Below, in pieces: positions 1-9,233 of a stretch of DNA of 64,000 nt. The stretch's first letter is position 1. Every line of letters begins with the position of its first letter. This stretch comes from Phaseolus vulgaris (Eukaryota; Streptophyta; Magnoliopsida; Fabales; Fabaceae). Position numbers and translations under genes: made by a program. The stretch covers positions 21,990,273 through 22,054,272 of the forward strand of contig NC_023749.2 in NCBI RefSeq assembly GCF_000499845.2, given 5' to 3'. The notes under the pieces are model-generated. The model had not been told where the DNA came from. It saw only the letters and a list, made by a program, of their open reading frames with translations, and did no database searches.

Positions 1-2097
1 CCTTTGCTTCGGCAAGCTCGACCTTCACTGCAGAAAGCTCGCTCACTGCCTTCTCAAGTTTCTTCCCCCCATCAATGGCCTCCTCCTTGGTAGACTTGAG
101 ATCCCCCGCTAGTTGTGAGTTCAGTTGGCGTAGGGAGGAAGTCTCAGCCTCCATGTTGATTACCTTGCTCCTCAGCTCCACCACTTCGCTGTCCAGAGTA
201 TTGACAGCTTGCCCCATCAAGATCTCAGTCTTGATGGTCTCCTGGACCTGCAATAGGTACTCTTTCTTGGATTTTTCCACCATATCCCTCATCAGGGCTA
301 CGGACCCTTGGGCAGCCTCAAAGTCACTCTGCAGTGATTCCTTGTCGTGCTCAAGCTCCTTGACCCTCTTCTCCAGGACCAGTTGCTTGCGGTGCTGGGT
401 GGAAAACTCTAGGGAAAGCACTATCTGCTTGGCCAAGTGCATGTCCACCTCTTGCCCACTCCATTCGAGAAGCTCCCGGCTGCGTATGAAATGTCGAACC
501 AAGGCAATGACACGACTGAAGTTTTCATTGCTAGCACCAGAGCTGCTTGGCTGCGAGCTGGCCTCACCACCTTCAGCAGTAGCAGCAGAGGTTGGCGGTG
601 GTGGTGATGCAAGAAGTCTTGGGAAACCCCCCGAGTGGGCAGAATCACTCCCAGCAGGTGGAGTGGGTTGACCAATAGCTTGGCCCGCTGGGGGTGGGGG
701 TGGAAGTGATGCTGGAGACGGAAGTTGGAGCGTTGGAGATGGTAGGCGTTGAGGGGAGGGGGAGGAAGTTGGTGCTGGGGCAGGTTGAGTAGGAGGAGGT
801 GGGGGTGAACCCTCCTCGATCTGCACCACTTCGATTTCCCCAGGCCTAAGGGATGAAGCCCCCCCAACCTCTTGGTGTTTCCTATTGCGATGTATAAGAG
901 GAGAGCCAGAACTCTCCTCCTCGGTTGAGGGGGTAGGAGCAGCAGTGGCCGCAACAGTTGCGGGAAAGGCCTTTACTAGACTTCTTCTCTTCTTCTCTGG
1001 CGCGGGGCCTTCAGCTGGCGCGACCGAGAGAGGTGGAGCCGCGATGGGCTCGGTGGTAGAGGAAGAAGAACCAGTCCCCTTGGCACCCCTGGTCCGGGCA
1101 AGCTCCAATAGTGCCCTCCTCCTATCTTTCCCTGAAGTCATGTCTACATCAAGGGTAAAAAGAAGAGTTAGATGGCATAATTATGCAAGTGGACAAAATG
1201 TTATGCAAGTATGCATGAGAGTGTGCAAGTATTCTAAGAGGTGCAAGAAGAAGAGCCTACCTATGTACTTTTTCAGAGACACCACATCAAACTCGTGTTT
1301 GATGAGAAAGACCGAGTTATATTTTGCCCCTAGGAGCAACCTACACAGCTCGCGTTCGTAGGGAGCCATGGCTTCAAGGCCCGGGGCTTCTTAAACTCGA
1401 CTCCAGGAACCCAATAAAGGGGAAACCCCTCGAGCAGCGTTGGGCTTTGCTGGGTAGCAAATATCATGTAGAACCTGCTCTTCCAATCTTTAAACGATTG
1501 CTGGTACAGGCCCAAGATCAGTCGTCCAGCAACTCCATTCAGGCTGACCCAGGACCGATTCCCAGGGTTCTTCGCCTCGAAGAAATGTAGGAAGATGTCT
1601 ACAGAGGCGTTATGCCCAAAGTAGTTGCAGAGGATCTCGAATGCCCGTATGAAAGCCCAGGCATTCGGATGGAGTTGGCAAGGGGCGACGTTCGACTCCA
1701 TCATCAGCTCCTTCTCAAAGAAGGTGAAGGGCAAGCGCAGCTTCAACCTTTTGAAGATGGCGGAGTATATGAAGGTGAAGGGCACCCCATTGGTGGCCCT
1801 ATCGTCCGCGCAGATTGGCATCCCTCGAGGAGGAATGCGTATACGAACGTTGAAATCATTCTCCTTGTCGATGGCGCAGGAGGACTCATCAGGGTTGTTG
1901 CTCAGAAGGGTTTTGAGGTGGCCTTTCGGTAGTTGAGTGGAAGTTTCGGCCAGCAATGCCAGGGGAGCCCAGTCATAGACCCTGGCGTTGTCCTGATAGG
2001 AAGTTGCATCAGGTGGAGGTGACGCTGGTGCACTTGCTGAAGGCTGTGCACCAGAGGATGAGGCGACGATGCGAGCAGTTTGCTTCAAGCGAGCCAT
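1..2097 (-). pseudogene. T1 aORF (long type): Transposase_28-like domain plus proline-rich/coiled-coil exon, partial
   Basis: Antisense accessory gene of T1; its function is unknown. Exon 1 runs 2097 to 1261 and starts M-A-R-L-K-Q-T. It holds the conserved domain, with landmarks PICADD, FKRLKLRLPFTFFEKEL, QLHPNAWAFIRAFE, VDIFLHFFEAK, WVSLNGVAGR and GFPLYWV. A one-base deletion near 1373 breaks the frame; the next frame continues to a splice donor (exon ends 1261, intron 1260-1144). Exon 2 starts at 1143 (D-M-T-S-G-K-D-R) and I read it open to the window edge: a basic patch (EKKRRS), a proline/serine-rich stretch, then a coiled coil (LEKRVKELEHDKESLQ). The start codon follows a probable 5' leader intron (2374-2108). 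Placing this coiled-coil exon on the same gene relies on homology with T2 and T11. Confidence 0.75.
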
Positions 2098-2691
2098 TGC
2101 GAGATAACTGCAATGGAGGAAAGCAAAAAGTCAGATGAACGGAAGAAGAGGGAATGATGAATGGTTCGGTGAAAAACAGAGGAAGGGAAGAAGAAAGAAA
2201 GGTCCAGGCGAAGAAGAGGAAGAGGGAGAAGTAGAGAGCGAAGTGAGAAACGCAAAAAACCCTAGCGCGGGTTGAGAAGAAGAAAAACAGAGAAGATGAG
2301 TGCATGGTAGTGAAAAGGGTGAATGCAATCGGTGAAAAGAACCTAAATGGATCAAGGAAGAAGAAAAGTCATACCTTTAGATGATCGCGGAAGGTCTTGA
2401 GGTAGAAGGCTTGAAGAAAGTTGGGCGCGCAGAGAGAAGATTTGAAGTAAGTCTGAGAGTTGGAGTATTGAAGAAGATAATGAAACAGTGAAGGCGCGCG
2501 CCTATTTGAATAAGGGAAGCACTAGCGACATTCCACGTTGGCCGTTGATGTGTCCACGTGTCGCGAGATTAAGGGAGAAAATCATAACGTTAAAAGGAAA
2601 CACGTGAGGTGGCACGTGATGTGGCCCCACTTGCCACGTGGACCGAGGGCGCGACCACTTAGTCTCTTCGCTGAGAACGAGTTCACAGCTC
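2098..2691 (-). promoter_or_regulatory. T1 aORF leader, 5'UTR intron and G-box-rich promoter region
   Basis: Read on the - strand. A probable leader intron runs from 2374 (CTAAAG|GTATG donor) to 2108 (TTGCAG acceptor), ending about 10 bases before the start codon. Upstream is a cluster of CACGTG cores: 2554-2561 (ACACGTGG on -, about 457 bp from the ATG), and others at about 2600, 2613 and 2634. The same ACACGTGG lies about 450 bp upstream of the T2 and T11 aORFs. G-boxes are plant bZIP/bHLH sites; their activity here is inferred. No coding region is seen in this stretch. Confidence 0.55.
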
Positions 2692-2707
2692 GAGACTGGG
2701 GGGCTTG
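2692..2707 (+). other. T1 polypurine tract
   Basis: GAGACTGGGGGGCTTG directly precedes the LTR start TGATCCGG. The same AGACTGGGGGGCTTG core abuts the 3' LTRs of T2, T4, T7 and T11 on the opposite strand. It is the expected plus-strand primer for reverse transcription. Confidence 0.85.
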
Positions 2708-3506
2708 TGATCCGGTCGGTCATCGGTAGTCGACGATGTCAGCAGTAGATAACCACGTGGACCACTCGCAGGGTGACACGTGGATCAGGTGGCAGAGAAA
2801 TCAGGGAGGAGATCACCCAGAACAGTGATCGGTGGTCAGTAACCGAGTGGCCACCGACAGATCAGTTCCAAGATAAACACCTGGGGGGAGAACGCGAGAA
2901 GCAATAGAGCACCGATCAGTCATCGAGTGCATGGTCATCGGGGTTTCGTGTTACACGCAGTTAAACTGGGACTGAGATTCCCAGCGAGAGCGTTACGCAT
3001 GGACCTCGCATGATCATATCTCAGAGAAAGAGGAGCTGCTCGCCGGTAGAATCGTGCATGAGAGTGGCCTGAGGGAGTTAGTAAACCGGTCAGTGATTGG
3101 TGACTCTCTTAACCCATTACGTGCATGACATTGTGAAGGGGAAATCGTTTATGCAAAAAGCAATGCTTGGTGAGTGTGCCTAGTCCAGCCACACCTGGCG
3201 TTCTCCTGGGAGTGTGCGATTCACCCAGATGGAAGAAACGCGCTAAGTTACTCCGCAATGGAATAACTTAGGCGCACAAAGAGATGCGCTACAGGTAGTG
3301 GCACGTGTACGGTTAGATGTGAGTTGCATGCCTCCACGTGTCACCATCTGAGAGAGGCGCGACCAAGATAAAAGTGCACCCCGCGTCGTGAAAGGTACAC
3401 ACATACCCACGTTTTTACTCATTGTGGTAGGTTTTCGCACAATAACGTAACAGAATTCTGACACACGCAGAGGATAGCGTAACAGAATTCTGTTAGGCAC
3501 AGACAC
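2708..3506 (+). repeat. T1 3' LTR, first part (split by T2)
   Basis: Starts TGATCCGGTCGG right after the PPT. It contains several CACGTG cores (about 2753, 2779, 3302, 3336) and a direct repeat of GTAACAGAATTCTG at about 3446 and 3479. T2 interrupts it after GACAC (3502-3506). The remaining part is 15887-16130. Joined length is about 1044 bp. Confidence 0.8.
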
Positions 3507-4305
3507 TGATCCTGCCTGTTGACCAGAACGCTGGAAACTGCCTCGTCAAAGGATCGACGTGTGCACCGCTTCACACCTCCGTTCCTCTTCGAGATCCACC
3601 TCAAGAACCTGCAAAGAAACGGAGCGGCGCCGCTGCGGCCGATCGCACTCCAACGCCCAAGTCAGTGATCGAATCACCAAATACTAAGAGAACAAGAACC
3701 GTGCAAATTCTCTCTCACAGTGTGCTCTAGAACTCGCAAGCGTAAAGAATGTATTCTGAACGTGCGTACCTCAGAAAGTTCGTTGAGAACTCTTATATAC
3801 CTGGTTACTTTCTCTCTCCTGGCAGTTACAGACTTGGACACGTGGCTCGCATCCAACTGTACACGTGCCATCATCTGGAGCCTCCTTGACTTGGGCGCTG
3901 CTCCTGACTCTCTCTTTGGCTAAGTTATTTATGCATGGTGTTGCCCAGTACATAGCTAACTTGGGAGTGCGATCTCTACTGGAACTGGCGAGTTAGGGTG
4001 CCTTCATACACCTTCCCTGTGGTCTCGCCGGCCGCCTTCATAATCTGCACCACCTTCATCTCTGGCGATGTGCTTTCTCTGGCGATCTCCAATCACTAGG
4101 TCGCCTGAGTCTACATCTGGCGACTTCATCTTTAACCCGGTGATCGCCGATTCTGGTATGCTGGAGATTGGAACACGCCAACTTAATAACTGGCGACTTC
4201 ACGAGCCCCCCGACTTCCTTCCCTTCTGCCAACCTAGAGCCTTGTCAACACGCCTATACTGTAGCTTGATGCCACGTCATCACTTCCGACTACCAGGGCG
4301 GTACA
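3507..4305 (-). repeat. T2 3' LTR
   Basis: About 799 bp, reading TGTACCGCCC...GGATCA on the - strand. A TATATA box lies at 3794-3799. Near-identical to 15080-15881; visible differences include 3663 and 3668 (C/T), the AACTCGC/AACTTGC site near 3733, and AGAG/GGCG-type changes near 4237. The inner edge abuts the PPT. Confidence 0.92.
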
Positions 4306-4906
4306 CAAGCCCCCCAGTCTTAAGCGAAGACTTGTCCAGCGAAAAGACTAGAAGAGTCACGTCAACACCGGTCTACATGGCACTGACGCAGAATTCCAAG
4401 CGGTTGTACCTTCTGCTTCTCTGACGCTCCACCAAACCCCTCACCCATCGTTCGACACGTGGCTTCATCAACGGTCACCTTCAGTTACCGTTTGCGCTTC
4501 CCAAACCCATTTCGAAAAAACTCTTAAACCCATTTTCACTCAACACTGTTCCATCACTTTCCCTCGTATTCACGAACGCTCTAACCTTCTTCTGCAAAAA
4601 GCTCTCAGCGCTCTCCAACATTCTGAATCACCATCATCCTTCGTCGTCTTCCTGATCATCGAAAGGTACCTACTTTCCTTCTTCTGCTGGTTCTCCTTGC
4701 ATTTTAACCGATTCGCATCATCCTGTAACTGCCTGGTGCATACGCTGTGCGTTGCTTTTTCCATTTCTCCTTCTACGTAACTTAGGGCTTCGTCAATCAT
4801 CGCAACGAACCTACGTTCGTTCGTTTTTCACCTTCCTTCCATGATCGAGTCAGCCTCTGTAACCCCTTATCATTTTTCGTTTTCTTCTTCCTTTGCAGCT
4901 GCAACA
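4306..4906 (+). promoter_or_regulatory. T2 PPT, aORF promoter and 5' leader intron
   Basis: The PPT of T2 is at 4306-4323 (AAGACTGGGGGGCTTG on the - strand). The rest is the + strand upstream region of the aORF. ACACGTGG sits at 4455-4462, 452 bp before the ATG. A probable leader intron runs 4666-4898 (GAAAG|GTACC donor, CTTTGCAG acceptor), 233 nt, the same length as in T11. No separate coding sequence is supported. Confidence 0.6.
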
Positions 4907-7565
4907 ATGACTCGCTCAAAGATCACCCCGAATCCTCCTCCTTCATCACAAAACCCCCCTTCACAAGCACACGACCCACCACGAGTTCGTGGCGCTTCAT
5001 CTTTCCAGGCTGAGAGGCCTGCGTCTTCCCGCCCTAACCTGGCCCAGGCGACTCCACCTATCACCGGAGGAGCCCCCGTTCCCTTGCCAGACTTCAAAAC
5101 CCTGTATCCCTGGGCCAACTCGACCCTTCTGAGGGAGACATCTTCTGTGAACACTGCTGGAGCAGTTTTGCGGCTGACTAAGGGGGATGAGCTTCATCAA
5201 TCATTTCATAAGGAGCACGATGAAAAGATGATAGTGCTACCTTGCCCCCTCGATCTGCCCGTTTGTGCTGATGACAAGGTGAGTGCTGACGGGCCCTTCT
5301 GTTCGTCTACACAACACTATTCAAGAAGGTGAAACTGAAGTTCCCTTTCACCCGTTTCGAAAGGGAGCTCCTCACCGAGCTCAACATTGCCGCCGCTCAG
5401 CTTCACCCCAACAGCTGGGCGTTCGTGCGAGCATTCCAAGTGATGTGCGACCACCTGGGGCTGCCCGCATCCGTGGACGTATTTCTATTCCTCTTTGAAG
5501 CCAAGCACCCAGGAGACCGCCTGTGGGTTAGCTTGAATGCGATTGCTGGGAGGTCAATCTTCTCCATCTTCCAGCAATCCTATAAGGACTGGAAAGGGAA
5601 GTTCGTTCAAGTGCGCCCTAACGACAAAGACGACTCCCTACTCGACGGCTTCCCCTTGTACTGGGTGGACAAGGGGAAAAAAGAGTCCAAGAGCTGCTTC
5701 AGGAGACCCAGAAGTCCTGACAGCATGGGAGCGTTGGACCGAGATCTCTGCCTTTTCTGGAAAAGGGTCGCGGATGCCAACATCACCTTCCTTACCACCA
5801 CCCTGATCTGCTTCGAATTCTACGAGGACCAACTCGAAATTCGAATAGGTTAGAACATTTAAACTGTTGTTTTAATACTGCTTCTATTTGACTGTTTCTG
5901 GGCGTCTTGTGCGTTATGCGCAAGACTTTGGTTTTATTTTTCCTGCACCGATCATCTGCTTTGCTGCATACTGCCTTATGCACTTATTTTCTCCTTGAGT
6001 TAACCCATGCATTTTTGTTCCATGCAGATAACATGTTGGGCAAGGGCATGCTTGCTGAATTGAGGGCGCTCGCCCGAACCCACGGGCTGGCGACGGGCTC
6101 TCAAACAGTGCCAAATTCTATGGTGGAGATCGCCGCCACTCAGGGCCGATCGCCACCTAAGGGCCCAGCACCCTCCGACGTCCAACCCGCCGCCCAGCGG
6201 AAGAAACTTGTCCTCAAGAGGGCTAAGAGGAAAGCTCCCCAGATAGTCCAAGAGGATGAGGAAGAAGATGACGAGGTCACCGAGGATGGCCTCGTTACAA
6301 AGAGGAAGAGGGTGGCACCTTTTTCACCACCTGCACCACCCCCTCTTCCCACGTCAACGCCACCATCCACACCTGCTCCTCCTCCATCATCGCCACCCCC
6401 ACAAGCTCCTGTTTCACCAGTCCAAGCGATCCCGCTGGCCACTGCGCCACCCGCGGTTGAGGTGCAAGAGCCAAACTTCATGGAGGACCCCCCGAGCGCC
6501 TCCACGCCACATGTATCAGCTGGAGGGGGTCCCCCTTCAAATGCCTCAGCCGCAGAGGTTGCTCCAATCGGGGATGAGGTCGCTCATACCTCACCGATTC
6601 TGATCACTGAATCCCCGATGTCGTCACCACGCCGAGAAGTGCCCACTGAAGAACCAGCTAAGGAAGGTGGCGACGAAAACCCACAACAGGCCCCCACAGC
6701 GCCTCTAGTGCCTCTACAAGCAGCAAACCTCCCCCTTGAGGTCACGAGGATGTGGGAGCCTCTATCTGCTAAGCTAAAGACAATAGCAGAAGACATCCCT
6801 GCCATCATCACCAGAGTTGTGGAGAGCTCCACCAGGAGGCTCCAAGACGACCTCTTCAACCTCAAGACAAAGAACAGCACCATGAAGGTTGAGGTGGAGA
6901 AGTTGTCCTTCAACTTGACGCTCGCGGAGATTGAACACTCCCGAGTGGAGGACGCAATGAGCACCGAGCTCAGGTTGGCGCGCAAAGAGGCCACTGATCT
7001 CCGCCACAAAGTGCAACAACTTGCTCAAGAAAAGATCGAACTAGAGAGCAAGATTGTGCCTTACCGCGTCAGGGTGGCTGACCTGGAGGCTCTCATAAAG
7101 GCCGACGCCGCCAAGGTGCAGAAATTAGAGAAAAGGTCAGCCGAGCGAGAGACCCTCCTTGGGCAGGTGGAAAAGGCAAGGGACGACGCCATAGCTGATC
7201 TCGCCAAGGCCAACGAAGAGAAGGGAAAGGTGGCTGCTGAATTGGCCCAAGTGCAAGCGGAATCCAAGAAGGTTGCTGAAGACCTTCTCCTGGCTCAAGA
7301 GACCAATGAACAACTCAAGAAGCAGGTTGAAGAGCTGGAGCAACAGAATAAGGAGCTGAAAGAGCAAACTGAAGATCTCAAGAAGCGGATTGAGGAACTT
7401 CAGAAGCAGATTGAAGAACTCAAGCTGAACTCTGCTCAAATTCTGGCTGCTGGATTCGAAGCTGCACGGGAACAATTTGCCTGCTTGTTCCCCGACCTGG
7501 ATCTCAGCATGGTGTCACTGAATAATGAAGTGGTGGACGGAAAAGTGGTGCCCGCCGAAGACTGA
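4907..7565 (+). pseudogene. T2 aORF (long type): Transposase_28-like domain, proline-rich linker, coiled coil
   Basis: Antisense to T2 gag-pol. Exon 1 (4907-5848) starts M-T-R-S-K just after the leader intron. It carries the Transposase_28-like core (KLKFPFTRFERELL, QLHPNSWAFVRAFQ, SVDVFLFLFEAK, WVSLNAIAGRS, GFPLYWVDKGKK). A coding intron follows (5849-6027, 179 nt, phase 1). Exon 2 (6028-7565) has a basic segment (RKKLVLKRAKRKAP), an acidic run, a long Pro/Ala/Ser stretch and about 220 residues of heptad coiled coil, ending near NNEVVDGKVVPAED. One base is missing after 5301 compared with T11, which splits exon 1 between two frames; otherwise it would be about 826 codons. Its function is unknown. 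The basic region and coiled coil suggest a nuclear, self-associating protein (inference). Confidence 0.85.
5849..6027 (+). other. Intron in T2 aORF
   Basis: Donor ATAG|GTTAG, acceptor CATGCAG|ATAAC. Splicing joins I-D-N-M-L-G-K in frame. The T11 intron (59889-60067) is also exactly 179 nt and has the same flanking codons. Since it is on the opposite strand to genomic RNA, it would not be removed during retrotransposition. Confidence 0.75.
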
Positions 7566-8167
7566 TCAATTTAATCCATTCATTGCTTTTATACCTTCCC
7601 TTGTATACAACTTGCAACAGACTTTACGCCTTTTCGTATATATGTTTTGAACTGATATTAACTGTTAATGACAAAGGTCTACGTTCTTCCTCTTATAACT
7701 TCTTTAATTGCTTCAACTTTCCTTGTTTGCTTAATTCCAAAGAAAAGACTTAGGAAAACTGTAGGCACGACCTTTGACTTAACTGCTTCGAATCACTTCA
7801 GCCCTAAACAACAATCATTTTAACAATTCGTAAACTTAAGGCAATTAACCTTATCGTAAAAAGATTCCTCAAGCAACAAACTTTGACTCAGCTACTGGCT
7901 TAAACACTGCTTCACCCGATCTGCTCCATCAAAACGGGTCTTTTAACTTTTTCGCCACTGTTTGAACTTTTCCTGGTCGCTAGAAACTCTTGGTGATCAG
8001 CTTCTTTCTGGCTTCACGCCTTGGCCCTTGTTCTTTGATCCGGGGGTAGAGACGCCTTTCGGATCCTTCTCTACCTCCTTGTGCTTCAGAGCAAGAGACC
8101 GGGTGGCTAGGCGTTCCCTTCGAACCTACCTTAGCCACCCTCAGAACTTCTTCCACCCTCTACACCG
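7566..8167. other. T2 aORF 3' region, non-coding
   Basis: About 600 bp of AT-richer sequence after the aORF stop. It has T-rich and AATAA-like stretches suited to 3'-end formation. The same segment follows the T11 aORF (61624-62180). I see no convincing ORF. Confidence 0.6.
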
Positions 8168-8711
8168 TACCTGAACTCGTTCGAGACGAGAAGGATTTTA
8201 TCTTGCCTGAGCTCGCTCATAGGTGAGAAGGTCTTTAACTCGCCTGAACTCGCTCATAGGCGAGAAGGTCTTTGAATCATGCCTCTACATTGCCCCAGGG
8301 GTTACATCTTCTCGCCCCCAGAAACACGGAGGACTTTTACTTGCCTCTACATTGCCCCGGGGGTTACATCTTCTCGCCCCCAGAAACACTGAGGACTTTT
8401 ACTTGCCTCTACATTGCCCCAGGGGTTACATCTTCTCGCCCCCAGAAACACTGAGGACTTTCACTTGCCTCTACATTGCCCCAGGGGTTACATCTTCTCG
8501 CCCACAGAGACACTGAGGACTTTTACTCTTTCTCGCCTGCACTCGCTCGACGGCGAGGAGGTCTTTTACTTGCCTCTACATTGCCCTAGGGATTACATCT
8601 TCTCGCCCCCAGAAACACTGAGGACTTTTACTCTTTCTCGCCTGCACTCGCGCGACGGCGAGGAGGTCTTTTACTTGCCTCAGGACGCGCGAGGGCGTTG
8701 AGGTCTTTTAA
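8168..8711. repeat. T2 hairpin tandem array, 36-62 bp units
   Basis: Units begin GCCTGAACTCGCTC or GCCTCTACATTGCCCC and end with GAGGACTTTTACTT or GAAGGTCTTT. The longer unit (period about 62) occurs at 8281, 8343, 8405 and 8467. Many units hold a perfect short stem: CTCGT (8176-8180) with ACGAG (8186-8190), then CTCGC with GCGAG in following units. Small ORFs read through it are repeat artefacts. Confidence 0.85.
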
Positions 8712-8995
8712 CTGGTGCCTCCGATCGCCGAAAGACGATGAGGACTTGAAAACTTTAACTGATGCCTCCAATCGCCGAAAAACGATGAGGACTTAAAAAC
8801 TTTAACTGATGCCTCCAATCGCCGAAAAACGATGAGGACTTAAAAACTTTAACTGATGCCTCCAATCGCCGAAAAACGATGAGGACTTAAAAACTTTAAC
8901 TGATGCCTCCAATCGCCGAAAAACGATGAGGACTTAAAAACTTTAACTGATGCCTCAAATCGCCGAAAAACGATGAGGACTTAAAAACTTTTTAG
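8712..8995. repeat. T2 47-bp tandem array
   Basis: About six copies with period 47 (GATGCCTCC at 8761, 8808, 8855, 8902 and on). Each carries ATCGCCGAAAAACGAT, a four-base stem around an eight-base loop. T11 has two to three diverged copies at 62570-62705. Confidence 0.9.
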
Positions 8996-9233
8996 AAAGC
9001 ATGCAATATATCTTTACTCGCCTTAAATCATGTATAAGTGACAAGGTCTTTCTTCAAAACTTTTTGGAAAATAGCAAGCATGCAATCTGAAAACGCCTTA
9101 TACTTCGAAAACTCTTCTTTATTGGGTGGCCTCATTAAAAACCCTCCTTAGGGAAAAAAGAGTGCCCCCTTCAAACTGTTTCATCAGAGACATTGTAATA
9201 TAACTTTTGTGTTTATCTTTACTTACAAAGCTC
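8996..9233 (-). other. T2 sequence downstream of pol with conserved CCTCATTAAAAACCC motif
   Basis: Non-coding. At 9125-9165 is a motif also found about 100 bp past the pol stop in T4, T5 and T11. On the pol strand it reads CTCTTTTTTCCCTAAGG followed by GGGTTTTTAATGAGG. CCCT and AGGG can pair. It may take part in 3' processing (inference). Confidence 0.6.

Noticed and set aside
421..954. 177-codon - strand ORF rich in P, L and H
   Set aside because: It is another frame of T1 aORF exon 2; the frame continuing from the splice site reads as proline-rich plus coiled coil like its relatives.
4068..4424. ORF in the T2 LTR (also 15644, 58110)
   Set aside because: It crosses the LTR end and PPT, is not conserved in length, and overlaps non-coding element parts.
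6140..6505. Glycine-rich - strand ORF (also 60060-60560)
   Set aside because: Antisense of the proline-rich linker; composition artefact.
8223..8701. Repetitive small ORFs
   Set aside because: They read through the tandem array and repeat the same peptide; coding is not supported.
8168..8711. Regular repeats resembling a CRISPR array
   Set aside because: Units are contiguous or near-contiguous tandem repeats without unique spacers, in a plant retroelement; no cas genes.
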